Shown here: piece by piece, positions 6,211 through 13,107 of the stretch | Position numbering within the stretch: position 1 is the first letter of the stretch | Layout of the letters: each line of letters opens with the position of its first letter | Assembly: GCA_041657845.1 (NCBI GenBank) | Contig: JBBABD010000021.1 | Location: 1-13,227, forward strand | DNA length: 13,227 nt | Direction of reading: 5' to 3' | Origin: Parcubacteria group bacterium | Lineage (GTDB): Bacteria; Patescibacteriota; Minisyncoccia; Moranbacterales; JAKLHP01 | Translations under genes and position numbers: made by a program | Notes under the pieces: model-generated | What the model saw: only the letters and a program-made list of their open reading frames with translations | Database searches by the model: none | Told to the model about the DNA's origin: nothing

Positions 6211-7233
6211 TTATTTTATTTTATTTAAATTACCTTTTAAAACCACATCGACCATCGCTTTTATTTCATCTATATATGAAACGTCTTCAGGTATAGGATT
6301 CAATAAAAAAACTTTCTTATCATTCACATGAGCAAAGCCAATCTCCATTAAGGTATTTCCGCCGATATAATTTTTAATTCCATTCTTATCATAATTACAG
6401 ACTAATATCGCATCCCCGCTTTTGATGCAATCGTGCCACCATTTAATAAATTTGTTTTCACGTTTAATTTTGGCGTGATTAGTTGCAATTCCCTTCAATA
6501 ATTTTTTTGCGCTTCCATCAGCAATTCCAAACATTTCTTCATGCATCATCGGATCGTATCCCATTTTTTCTAGCTCTCGGTAAACCTCAACCAATCTATC
6601 GGCAAATTTTATGCTTCCCGAAACCGTAATTTTCATTTTTGGTTTTTCAGGCAATTTAAATCCGATTTTATACAGCATCTCTAAAATTTCTTCCAGGGGA
6701 ATTCCATCCAAAAAATTTAAATAACTTCCTCTAATTTCTTTGACAAAAGTGGAAGAAAAATTATATTTCACATCAAAGCCAATCGCATATCCAATTCCTT
6801 TTTGATCTTGCTTATGATAAAAATCTACTTCTTCCTTGGATATTTTTCTCATTTCTCCTTTTGTTTCGGCAATCTTTCCAATATTTTTTCCTGATTCAAT
6901 GTCTTTAATATATAATCCTGTATAAAAATCAAACTTTCGGCTTGACATCATTAATATTCTTTTCTTAGCTTCCTTCAAATTTTTCGGTTTCTCTAAAATT
7001 TTTCCATTACAATAGGCGACCGAATCAAAACCGATAATGATCCCTTTTTTATATCTTTCCGCCACCGCCTCGCATTTTCGCTTAGCTAATTCTAGAACCA
7101 ATTTTCTAGGATCTTTCGGTCGATTTTTGAATCTTTCATCTATATCGCTTGGGCAAATTTCAAAATCAATACCGAGCGTTTCAAAGGCTCTTTTTCGATA
7201 AGGTGAAGCTGTCGCCAAAATTATCTTTTTCAT
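6211..7233 (-). CDS. Maf-like nucleotide pyrophosphatase fused to a nucleoside deoxyribosyltransferase-like domain
   Basis: A 340-aa two-domain protein; ordinary Maf proteins are about 190-200 aa. Residues 1-193 are Maf: LATASPYRKRAF (6-17), GFDSVAYCNGKILEKPKNLKEA (68-89, likely catalytic D70), a TG segment at 105-106, and a C-terminal IRGSYLNFLDGIPLEEIL (167-184). Maf enzymes hydrolyse non-canonical or modified nucleoside triphosphates to monophosphates. Residues about 199-335 resemble the nucleoside 2-deoxyribosyltransferase superfamily: MKITVSGSIKFA (200-211), SGDAILVCN (272-280), GGNTLMEIGFAH (291-302, possible nucleophile E297) and KKVFLLNP (306-313). The joined domains suggest nucleotide clean-up or salvage, but the second domain's activity is inferred. 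Start ATG overlaps the stop of the 120-aa gene as ATGA, so translation is probably coupled. Confidence 0.85.
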   Translation of the reverse strand: MKKIILATASPYRKRAFETLGIDFEICPSDIDERFKNRPKDPRKLVLELAKRKCEAVAERYKKGIIIGFDSVAYCNGKILEKPKNLKEAKKRILMMSSRKFDFYTGLYIKDIESGKNIGKIAETKGEMRKISKEEVDFYHKQDQKGIGYAIGFDVKYNFSSTFVKEIRGSYLNFLDGIPLEEILEMLYKIGFKLPEKPKMKITVSGSIKFADRLVEVYRELEKMGYDPMMHEEMFGIADGSAKKLLKGIATNHAKIKRENKFIKWWHDCIKSGDAILVCNYDKNGIKNYIGGNTLMEIGFAHVNDKKVFLLNPIPEDVSYIDEIKAMVDVVLKGNLNKIK

Positions 7234-7592
7234 ATTTTTTTCAAAGCTTCAAAATGAATTTTATCATCCTTAAAAATCTCAATAACTTTATATTTTCCTT
7301 TTGTCCAAACTTCGCCTTTATTCAAAAAATGAGTGGTTTCTAGAATTTTAATGCTGGCAATCGGACGGGATAGTTTTTCATTTCCGCTGGTTTCCACGAG
7401 CGGAATCTGGCCTTTCCCCCAAAATGGATCGTCGCTTAGCCAATAATTTCTCTGTCCTTTTTTCAGAAAATCATAAATTTTTCCTTTCTTGAGAGGAGCT
7501 GGGACACACTCTTCCTTTTTTCTTTTTCCAGATTTATATTCACTGATATTTCGCAATGCCAAATCCGGATTAAATTCAACTTTGATTCCCAT
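7230..7592 (-). CDS. Conserved-looking protein of unknown function (120 aa)
   Basis: A soluble basic protein with no signal or membrane segment. Notable segments are FNPDLALRNISEYKSGKRKKEECVP, a tight run GKIYDFLKKGQRNYWLSDDPFWGKGQIPLVET in the middle, and a beta-rich C-terminal part SIKILETTHFLNKGEVWTKGKYKVIEIF. The mixed aromatic and glycine pattern followed by strands is reminiscent of small ASCH/PUA-like nucleic-acid-binding folds, but this is only a suggestion. It starts 5 bp after the lysS stop and overlaps the Maf fusion by 4 bp, so it is firmly inside an operon with those two. Confidence 0.75.
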   Translation of the reverse strand: MGIKVEFNPDLALRNISEYKSGKRKKEECVPAPLKKGKIYDFLKKGQRNYWLSDDPFWGKGQIPLVETSGNEKLSRPIASIKILETTHFLNKGEVWTKGKYKVIEIFKDDKIHFEALKKI

Positions 7593-7597
7593 AAATT

Positions 7598-9043
7598 TTA
7601 TTTCTCTTTCACCGCTTGAAAGATTACGGTTTCGCGGACGGATTTGTTCATAATAAAAGCAAAGAAGCGTTCGGAAAATCCGCAGCCGAAAGCCGGTGGC
7701 ATTCCATATTCCAAAGCCTCCACAAAATCCTCATCAAACATCTGCGCTTCTTTATCTCCCGCTTCTCGGGCTTTCATTTGCTCCTCAAAGCGCTTCTTTT
7801 GATCGATTGGATCATTTAGCTCTCCGAAAGCATTGCAAAGCTCTGCTCGTCCGGCAACGATCTGGAAACGCAAAACCTTTTTGGGATTGCTTGGGTCTTT
7901 TTTGGCTAGCGGAGAAACCTCAATCGGATGTCCGGTTAAAAAGCAGGGCTGGATTAATTTCTGCCGGACAGTTTTTTTATAAATCGTATCGATCATTCTC
8001 CCTTTGCTATATCCTTTTTCATATTTTATTCCCAATTCATCCGCCTTCGCGCGAAGCGCTTCGACGGACACGTCCGCTTCTAAATCTATGCCTGTCTCCT
8101 TTTTGAATTCCGTAAAGTAATCCACGATTGGAAATTTCACGTCCCAATTTATTTTTTCTCCTTCATATTCATGCTCGTATCCGCCCAACACCTTGAAAAT
8201 AATTTCCTTGAACATCTTTTGGGTAAATTCCATCCCTTTTTCCAAATCAGAATACGCCCAATAAAATTCCATCAGATCAAATTCCTGCAGATGCTCGCGA
8301 TCAATCCCTTCATTGCGAAAAACTCTTCCAATTTCAAACACTTTTTCGTATCCGCCGACTAAAAGCTTCTTCAGTCGAAGCTCTAGTGAAATGCGAAGAT
8401 AAAAGTCCTGATCCAACGCATTGTGATGGGTTATGAAAGGTTCCGCTTCCGCTCCACCGGGAATATGCTCCAGAACCGGATTCTGCACCTCCAAAAAACC
8501 GTTGGAAACGAGGTGATTTCTGACTGTCTGCCAAAAAATACTTTTCTTGCGGAATAATTCCTTGGCTTCCTCATTCATCATTAGATCCAAATATCTCTTT
8601 CTGATTTTTTCTTCCGTGTCTTCAATTCCATAATATTCCGTGGGGATCGGACGAATATTTTTGCTTAATATCTTCCAATCCGTTACTTCCAATGTTTTTT
8701 CTTCTTTCTTGGTCTTAAAAAGTTTTCCTTTCACTTCGACAAAATCTCCAATTTCAATGTTATCTAGAAATAATTTAAACTTGCTTTCCTCAACATTTTT
8801 CTTGTTGAGGAATATTTGTATTTTTCCGCTTTCATCTTCGATATGCCCGAAAGCCGAACCACCCATTGGACGAAATGATTTGAGCCGTCCCACCAGATGA
8901 ATTTCATCGGAAATGCCATCAAATTTATCCAGCGCTTCTTTATTTGTCATTGAACGTTCCGATTTTTCCGGATATGGATCCGATCCGGATTTTTTCAAAT
9001 TTTCCAGTTTTTCCAATTTGGTTTTTAATATATCTTCCCGCAT
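7598..9043 (-). CDS. lysS: Lysyl-tRNA synthetase, class II
   Basis: A 481-aa class II synthetase that charges tRNA-Lys. Residues about 46-125 are the OB-fold anticodon-binding domain (IHLVGRLKSFRPMG, then GKIQIFLN). The catalytic core includes GGAEAEPFITHHNALDQDFYLRISLELRLKKLLVGG (196-231), motif 2 FEIGRVFRNEGIDREHLQEFDLMEFYWAYSD (236-266), ELCNAFGELNDPIDQ (401-415) and motif 3 FGCGFSERFFAF (452-463, with the invariant Arg at 459). The HLQEF and GFSER forms differ from the E. coli HNPEF and GIDR forms; I recall this pattern from CPR-type LysRS. The C-terminus is complete. There is no Shine-Dalgarno site; a palindromic element sits only 9 bp upstream of the ATG. Confidence 0.97.
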   Translation of the reverse strand: MREDILKTKLEKLENLKKSGSDPYPEKSERSMTNKEALDKFDGISDEIHLVGRLKSFRPMGGSAFGHIEDESGKIQIFLNKKNVEESKFKLFLDNIEIGDFVEVKGKLFKTKKEEKTLEVTDWKILSKNIRPIPTEYYGIEDTEEKIRKRYLDLMMNEEAKELFRKKSIFWQTVRNHLVSNGFLEVQNPVLEHIPGGAEAEPFITHHNALDQDFYLRISLELRLKKLLVGGYEKVFEIGRVFRNEGIDREHLQEFDLMEFYWAYSDLEKGMEFTQKMFKEIIFKVLGGYEHEYEGEKINWDVKFPIVDYFTEFKKETGIDLEADVSVEALRAKADELGIKYEKGYSKGRMIDTIYKKTVRQKLIQPCFLTGHPIEVSPLAKKDPSNPKKVLRFQIVAGRAELCNAFGELNDPIDQKKRFEEQMKAREAGDKEAQMFDEDFVEALEYGMPPAFGCGFSERFFAFIMNKSVRETVIFQAVKEK

Positions 9044-9052
9044 AATACAAGC

Positions 9053-9146
9053 GTCATTCTGAGCGCCACGCGAAGAATCCCGAACGAATAAAAGAAAGCT
9101 TTATTTGCTAATACCGAGATTCTTCGTCGCGGCGACTCAGAATGAC
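9053..9146. repeat. MITE/REP-like inverted-repeat element upstream of lysS
   Basis: Two long arms, 9053-9079 and 9118-9146, are imperfect reverse complements (two-base length difference, few mismatches) around a 38-bp centre. Arms begin GTCATTCTGAGCG and end CGAAGAATC. The sequence motif resembles the intergenic GTCATTCTGAG...GAAGAATC repeats I recall from several bacterial phyla, which are thought to be non-autonomous mobile or REP-like units. No coding capacity. Copies elsewhere in this genome cannot be checked here. Confidence 0.75.
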
Positions 9147-9200
9147 ATAGATTTTATTTTTATACTTCAATATTAGCCCAAATGGCTGTTTTTAGCAAAC

Positions 9201-9227
9201 AAAAAACTCCGATTTTACTCGGAGTTT
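9201..9227 (-). terminator. Intrinsic terminator after greA
   Basis: A perfect 9-bp stem AAACTCCGA/TCGGAGTTT (9204-9212 with 9219-9227), 6-nt loop, with the T-run on the minus strand at 9201-9206. It lies 17 bp past the greA stop and so ends the greA transcript; lysS must then start from its own promoter between here and 9043, in or near the palindromic element. Confidence 0.9.
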
Positions 9228-9243
9228 CAAGCGTATAAAGTTC

Positions 9244-9699
9244 TTACTTTAAATCTAAAATCGTATATTTTATTTTCCCTGAAGGAGTATCAACTTCAAC
9301 CCTATCTCCTTTTTTCTTTTCCATAAAAGCCTTTCCCATTGGAGATTCATTGGAAATTTTAAAGCTTCCCGGATCTGCTTCATTGGAACCGACAATCTGA
9401 AATTCCATTTCACTGCCATTGAATTTTACCTTAACCTTGGACTCCATGTGGACATCCTTGGTGCTATTGTCATGCTCAACAACTTTAGAATCTTTGATTA
9501 CCATTTCTAATTCCGCAATTCTGGATTCGTTTTCTCCCTGCTGTCTTTTAGCTTCAGAATATTCCGCATTCTCGCTTAAATCGCCTTGCTCTTTAGCTTC
9601 TTTGATGGCTTGGGCAATTTCCTGCCTAACTTTTCCCTTTCTTTCGTCGAGTTCGCCAGTCAGTTTTTTTAAACCTTCTTTGGTAATGAGTCGTGACAT
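9244..9699 (-). CDS. greA: Transcription elongation factor GreA
   Basis: A 151-aa protein, close to the usual 155-160. It inserts its coiled coil into the RNA polymerase secondary channel and stimulates cleavage of backtracked RNA. Residues 1-75 are the antiparallel coiled coil, with the acidic tip motif EQGDLSENAEY (37-47; D40 and E43 are the catalytic acidic pair). The C-terminal FKBP-like domain runs from about 80 and includes FQIVGSNEADPGSFKISNESPMGKA and the closing DTPSGKIKYTILDL. It has its own good promoter and a strong terminator, so it is monocistronic. No Shine-Dalgarno site; only an A-rich run precedes the ATG. Confidence 0.97.
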   Translation of the reverse strand: MSRLITKEGLKKLTGELDERKGKVRQEIAQAIKEAKEQGDLSENAEYSEAKRQQGENESRIAELEMVIKDSKVVEHDNSTKDVHMESKVKVKFNGSEMEFQIVGSNEADPGSFKISNESPMGKAFMEKKKGDRVEVDTPSGKIKYTILDLK

Positions 9700-9775
9700 T
9701 TTTTTGTTTAATATTAAGAATAAAAGAACCGCTGAATAATCAGCAGATTCATAAATTATTAAGAAAGTAACGATA

Positions 9776-9804
9776 ATGGTACTTGAAAGTTAATGTCTTG
9801 TCAA
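9776..9804 (-). promoter_or_regulatory. greA promoter
   Basis: Minus-strand -35 TTGACA (9799-9804) and -10 TACCAT (9776-9781) with the ideal 17-bp spacing. Predicted start is near 9768, giving a leader of about 70 nt. This leader includes a small hairpin GCTGA/TCAGC near 9731-9744. Confidence 0.75.
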
Positions 9805-9857
9805 GCGCTTTTGAATTTGATTACAAAAACCCCTGAATTAAGTCTTAAAAAGACCTT

Positions 9858-11186
9858 TTAAAATAAGTTTTTTATTTTATCCAATATATCAAACCGCATT
9901 AAATCTTTAAACGTTACCAGAATCATGAGAACAATAAGGGCGATAAATCCAAAAGTATGGGCAAATTGCTCCACTTTCTGGCTCACCGGTTTTCCTTTTA
10001 TTTTTTCAATCAAAATAAACAAAATTCTTCCTCCATCCAGCGCCGGAAATGGAAGCCCGTTAATAATCCCCAGGTTAATGCTGAGAAGTGCGATAAACTG
10101 AAGAATGTATGTAAACCCAAGATCGGTAACTTGTTTGGTAAGATACGCGATTCCAATCGGACCGGAAACATCAACACTCACTTTTTGCCCCACTATCAAA
10201 TCTTTGATAATACTGAACAATGTTGCCGCTATCAGCCAAATGAGATTGAAAACAGTTGTTAGCCCTTTGTATATCGCTTCATACCACGGATAACTGACAA
10301 CAGCGGTTCTTACCAAAGAAATCCCCAGCGCTCCTTGATCTTCCGGATAATCAACTCTCGGTTCTCCCTTTAGCGTTAAACTTTCTTTTCCTCTCTTAAT
10401 TTCTAAAATTATTTCTTGACCTCTGCGTCCATTTATCAAATTTTGAACATCAGAAATACTTGAAAAATTTTGCTGGCATTCGGGAATATCTCCGCCAGCT
10501 GGCGGATCGCACCCAACTATTTCGTCTCCAGCTTTAATTCCCATTTTTTCAGCCGGAGTGCCTGAGATAACCTGAGCAATCTGAATTTTGGAATCTTTCC
10601 CGCTTTGTCCATCATCCAAGGCCTGAGGAGATCCGATAAATAATCCCAATGAAATTGCAAACCAAGCCAAGACAAAATTCATAATTATTCCGGCTCCCAA
10701 AACTTTCACTCTGACCCAGGATGGTTTTCCGGAAAAACTGTCTTTATCTTTTTTGTCGCTCCCATCTTCTCCTTTGATCCTCACAAAACCTCCAAGAGGA
10801 ATCCAATTTATGGAATAGATGGTTCCCTCTTCTAAATTTTCTTTGTTTTCCCATTCCTTATCTGTATTTCTTTTTCCCCAAATGAAACGGTATTTCTTCA
10901 CTGAAACTAATTCATCGACTTCGATAATTTTATCAGAAATAATTTCTTCAATAACTTCAGTATTTCCCTTTTTCTTATCTGATATTTCAATACTTACATC
11001 TTCTTTCTCTGCTACTTTTCTCATTTTTTTGCCTCTTAATACTTGAAATCCAAAAATCCTCGGAGGAAATCCGAATCCAAATTCTTCCGCCCTAATTCCA
11101 TTTTTGCGTGCTACCAAAAAATGCCCCAACTCATGGACAAAAACAAGAATTCCCAAAGTTATTGCAAAAACTAAAACTGTTAGCAT
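9858..11186 (-). CDS. rseP: RIP metalloprotease RseP (site-2 protease family)
   Basis: A 442-aa membrane zinc protease (family M50) that cuts within membranes, classically anti-sigma factors and leftover signal peptides. The zinc site HELGH is at residues 18-22 in the first transmembrane helix; the third ligand is in NGLPFPALDGGRILF (376-390, D384). A PDZ domain spans about 200-275 (ISGTPAEKMGIKAGDEIVG). Hydrophobic helices lie at about 2-22, 163-185, 308-326, 360-380 and 410-426. Two oddities: a charged insertion of about 70 residues (50-121) separates the usual FGFGFPPRIFGF and YSINWIPLGGFVRI segments, and the PDZ domain carries an added loop with PPAGG and two cysteines (C226, C237) encoded by a DNA palindrome. 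Start ATG has no Shine-Dalgarno site. Confidence 0.95.
   Translation of the reverse strand: MLTVLVFAITLGILVFVHELGHFLVARKNGIRAEEFGFGFPPRIFGFQVLRGKKMRKVAEKEDVSIEISDKKKGNTEVIEEIISDKIIEVDELVSVKKYRFIWGKRNTDKEWENKENLEEGTIYSINWIPLGGFVRIKGEDGSDKKDKDSFSGKPSWVRVKVLGAGIIMNFVLAWFAISLGLFIGSPQALDDGQSGKDSKIQIAQVISGTPAEKMGIKAGDEIVGCDPPAGGDIPECQQNFSSISDVQNLINGRRGQEIILEIKRGKESLTLKGEPRVDYPEDQGALGISLVRTAVVSYPWYEAIYKGLTTVFNLIWLIAATLFSIIKDLIVGQKVSVDVSGPIGIAYLTKQVTDLGFTYILQFIALLSINLGIINGLPFPALDGGRILFILIEKIKGKPVSQKVEQFAHTFGFIALIVLMILVTFKDLMRFDILDKIKNLF
10491..10506. repeat. 16-bp perfect palindrome inside rseP
   Basis: TCCGCCAGCTGGCGGA is a perfect, GC-rich palindrome in an AT-rich gene, read in frame as part of DPPAGGD in the PDZ domain loop. 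It looks like a small palindromic unit inserted into coding sequence, comparable in principle to Rickettsia palindromic elements. Single occurrence in this window. Confidence 0.6.
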
Positions 11187-11199
11187 AAATAGTGAATTA

Positions 11200-11306
11200 C
11201 TAATTGATCTAATTTCTAATTGGTCTAATCAAATCTCAATAATCCAAATCCTAAAAAATTTGGTCATTTAGATATTGGCTCATTGATTAGAAATTAGGTT
11301 AATTAG
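11200..11306. repeat. AT-rich inverted repeat between frr and rseP
   Basis: Arms 11200-11220 and 11286-11306 are reverse complements at 19 of 21 positions (core ATTAGAAATTAG), with a further CCAAAT/ATTTGG hairpin (11244-11249 with 11258-11263) between them. The 134-bp gap between genes has no other clear content; no strong terminator or promoter was identified in it. Confidence 0.5.
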
Positions 11307-11320
11307 AATAATTAGAAATT

Positions 11321-11878
11321 TTAAATTGTCATTATCTCTGTTTCTTTCTTGCTTCTAATCTCTTCTATTTTCTTATTGTATTCATCTACAATTTTTTGGA
11401 GATAGTCTTTCCCTAAAAATTTATCATCCTCTGACATTTTCCCTTCCTTTTCCGCTTCTTGAATTTCCTTCCAAGATTCTTCCCGGATGTTCCGAACGGA
11501 TATTTTCGCATCCTCCGCTCTTTGGTTTAAAACTTTAACTAATTCCTTTCTTCTTTCTTCAGTAAGAGAAGGAATATTTATTCTAATCGCCTGTCCGTCA
11601 TTATTGGGATTAAAACCCAAATCTGATTCTCGCAAGGCTGATTCGATATAAACAAGAGCGCCCTTATCCCACGGCTGAATGACAAGCGACCTGGATTCCG
11701 GAGCATTAATGCTGGCAATTTGTTTTAGCGGGGTCTTGACTCCATAATAATCAACCATCATATTCTCCACCAAAGCCGGATTGGCTCTTCCTGTCCTGAT
11801 TTTTCCCATCTCCTGATTGAGATGTTCGATGGCTCCTTCCAAATCTGCCTTTTTGCTGTCAACTATACTTTTGTACAT
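11321..11878 (-). CDS. frr: Ribosome recycling factor
   Basis: A 185-aa protein, the standard length for RRF, which with EF-G splits the post-termination ribosome. It is a near-complete family match: KIRTGRANPALVENMMVDYYGVKTPLKQIASINAPESRSLVIQPWD (about 26-71) covers the first helix and the beta domain, and IPSLTEERRKELVKVLNQRAEDAKISVRNIREE (about 108-140) covers the long helices of domain I. Start ATG; only a weak AGG lies upstream. A plausible promoter is immediately in front. In many bacteria frr lies near rseP, dxr and cdsA; here frr and rseP remain adjacent but separated by a repeat-filled gap. Confidence 0.98.
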   Translation of the reverse strand: MYKSIVDSKKADLEGAIEHLNQEMGKIRTGRANPALVENMMVDYYGVKTPLKQIASINAPESRSLVIQPWDKGALVYIESALRESDLGFNPNNDGQAIRINIPSLTEERRKELVKVLNQRAEDAKISVRNIREESWKEIQEAEKEGKMSEDDKFLGKDYLQKIVDEYNKKIEEIRSKKETEIMTI

Positions 11879-11887
11879 AATTTTTAC

Positions 11888-11916
11888 CTATTATTAATTA
11901 CAAATGAACATGGCAA
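11888..11916 (-). promoter_or_regulatory. Possible frr promoter
   Basis: Minus-strand TTGCCA (11911-11916) and TAATAG (11888-11893), 17 bp apart. Transcription would start within a few bases of the ATG at 11878, giving an almost leaderless mRNA. The surroundings also hold a 10-bp inverted repeat AATTACAAAT/ATTTGTAATT (11896-11905 with 11938-11947 region), so an AT-rich repeat cannot be excluded as the source of the match. Confidence 0.4.
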
Positions 11917-11967
11917 TATAAATTCGTATATTTGTATATTTGTAATTGATTCGTAATTCGTAGTTAT

Positions 11968-13050
11968 TTATATTTTACGAAGTCCTATATAAATAGTATT
12001 CGCATTGAATAAATTATACCTCAAAACCTGTGCGACTTTATCAGTATTCAGCTGGAATGTCAACCAAGTCGTTCCTCCATCAGTTGAACGATAAATTACT
12101 CCAGAATTGCTATAAATTATTTCATTGGAATTCTGAGGATTGATAGCAATCGCTCTTATGGGAAACTCTTTTGAGCTTTCCAGAATATTGATTTCCTCAA
12201 ATTTGCTGCCAAAATCACTCCCTCTAAACAATCCGGACTTTGTCCCGACATAAAAACTGCCTGAATTTTTGGGATCGATTTCTATTGAATAAACATTCAG
12301 TTTAGAAAAAAGGCTTTTATTGTCGGCTTTTCCAATATTAATTTTATTGATATCTTCAACATTATTTCCTCCATCGAGAGTTCTCAATAATCCTGAATTA
12401 TAAACTCCGAAGTAAATAGCGTCGTCATTAACGGCATCAAAAGCAATGGATATTACAGGAGCGCTGGCTTTAAAAATATTTTTCCAAGTCTGTCCTCCAT
12501 CAGATGTTTTAAATATCATCCCTTCGCTTGTTCCGGAATACAAAACGCTGGAATTTTTGTTGCTTATTTCTAAAGAAGAAATGATTGAACCGTTTGCAGG
12601 TTCGGTATATATTTCAACCCAATCTTTTCCTCCGTTTATGCTTTTGTAAATTTTTGCTCTGGAATTCAAAACTCCACTAGCATAAATCGTTTGATCGTTA
12701 TTTTTGTCTACAGCCAATCCATATATTTTAGCCAAAGGAAAGACTAGCTTTTCCCAATTTTCCGCGTCGTTTCTAGTTACAAACAAACCATTCTTTTCTG
12801 TGCCTATATAAACAACGCCTCCGTCCTTGGAGCTAGCCTCCATAGAAAGAACGTTGTAAGTTCCGACATTCGTTTTGTCGTCAATTTTGACTTTATTCTC
12901 CCAATTCTTTCCGCCATCAAAAGATTTCAAAAAACTTCCTACTTGTTTGGTGGTGCTGGTGCTAGAGGTGGAAGTACTGCTACTCAAAGAACAAGCGGAA
13001 AAAACCAGGGTCAATGATAGGCAAAAAATTAATATTACAACCTTTTTCAT
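11968..13050 (-). CDS. Asp-box beta-propeller lipoprotein
   Basis: A 360-aa predicted surface lipoprotein. The signal peptide has a KK start, a hydrophobic core and a lipobox ending at C20 (LVFSAC), followed by a Ser/Thr-rich linker (21-36). The rest is built from seven roughly 45-residue repeats, each with an Asp-box (S/T-x-D-G-G-x-x-W) or a degenerate form: SFDGGKNW (43), TRNDAENW (92), SINGGKDW (137), TSDGGQTW (182), TLDGGNNV (224), GSDFGSKF (277) and STDGGTTW (322). Each is followed by an I-Y-x-G-T-type strand. This is the BNR/sortilin/YCF48-like propeller pattern, probably one seven-bladed propeller. The catalytic residues of sialidases are not evident, so binding or assembly is more likely than hydrolysis. 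The ligand is unknown. Confidence 0.88.
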   Translation of the reverse strand: MKKVVILIFCLSLTLVFSACSLSSSTSTSSTSTTKQVGSFLKSFDGGKNWENKVKIDDKTNVGTYNVLSMEASSKDGGVVYIGTEKNGLFVTRNDAENWEKLVFPLAKIYGLAVDKNNDQTIYASGVLNSRAKIYKSINGGKDWVEIYTEPANGSIISSLEISNKNSSVLYSGTSEGMIFKTSDGGQTWKNIFKASAPVISIAFDAVNDDAIYFGVYNSGLLRTLDGGNNVEDINKINIGKADNKSLFSKLNVYSIEIDPKNSGSFYVGTKSGLFRGSDFGSKFEEINILESSKEFPIRAIAINPQNSNEIIYSNSGVIYRSTDGGTTWLTFQLNTDKVAQVLRYNLFNANTIYIGLRKI

Positions 13051-13057
13051 ACCTCAA

Positions 13058-13086
13058 ATTATATCATTAAAAACAAAAAAATCCAA
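13058..13086 (-). promoter_or_regulatory. Promoter of the lipoprotein gene
   Basis: Minus-strand -35 TTGGAT (13081-13086) and perfect -10 TATAAT (13058-13063), 17 bp apart. The start point would fall within a base or two of the ATG at 13050, implying a leaderless mRNA. The -35 box lies inside the terminator-like stem next to the insertion sequence end. Confidence 0.6.
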
Positions 13087-13099
13087 CAAATGGATTTTT
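13075..13099 (-). terminator. Terminator-like hairpin
   Basis: A 9-bp stem AAAAATCCA/TGGATTTTT (13077-13085 with 13091-13099), 5-nt loop, with additional T residues on the minus strand. It would stop transcription coming from the insertion sequence before the lipoprotein gene; being symmetrical it could work both ways. Confidence 0.6.
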
Positions 13100-13107
13100 G
13101 GTGTAAA

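Noticed and set aside
8035..8080. Short palindromes (GAAGCGCTTC, CGGACACGTCCG) in lysS as inserted elements
   Set aside because: They fall in an ordinary region of the LysRS protein with no sign of extra residues; likely chance.
7696..8106. 136-codon plus-strand open frame
   Set aside because: Antisense shadow of lysS, whose motifs are intact on the minus strand.
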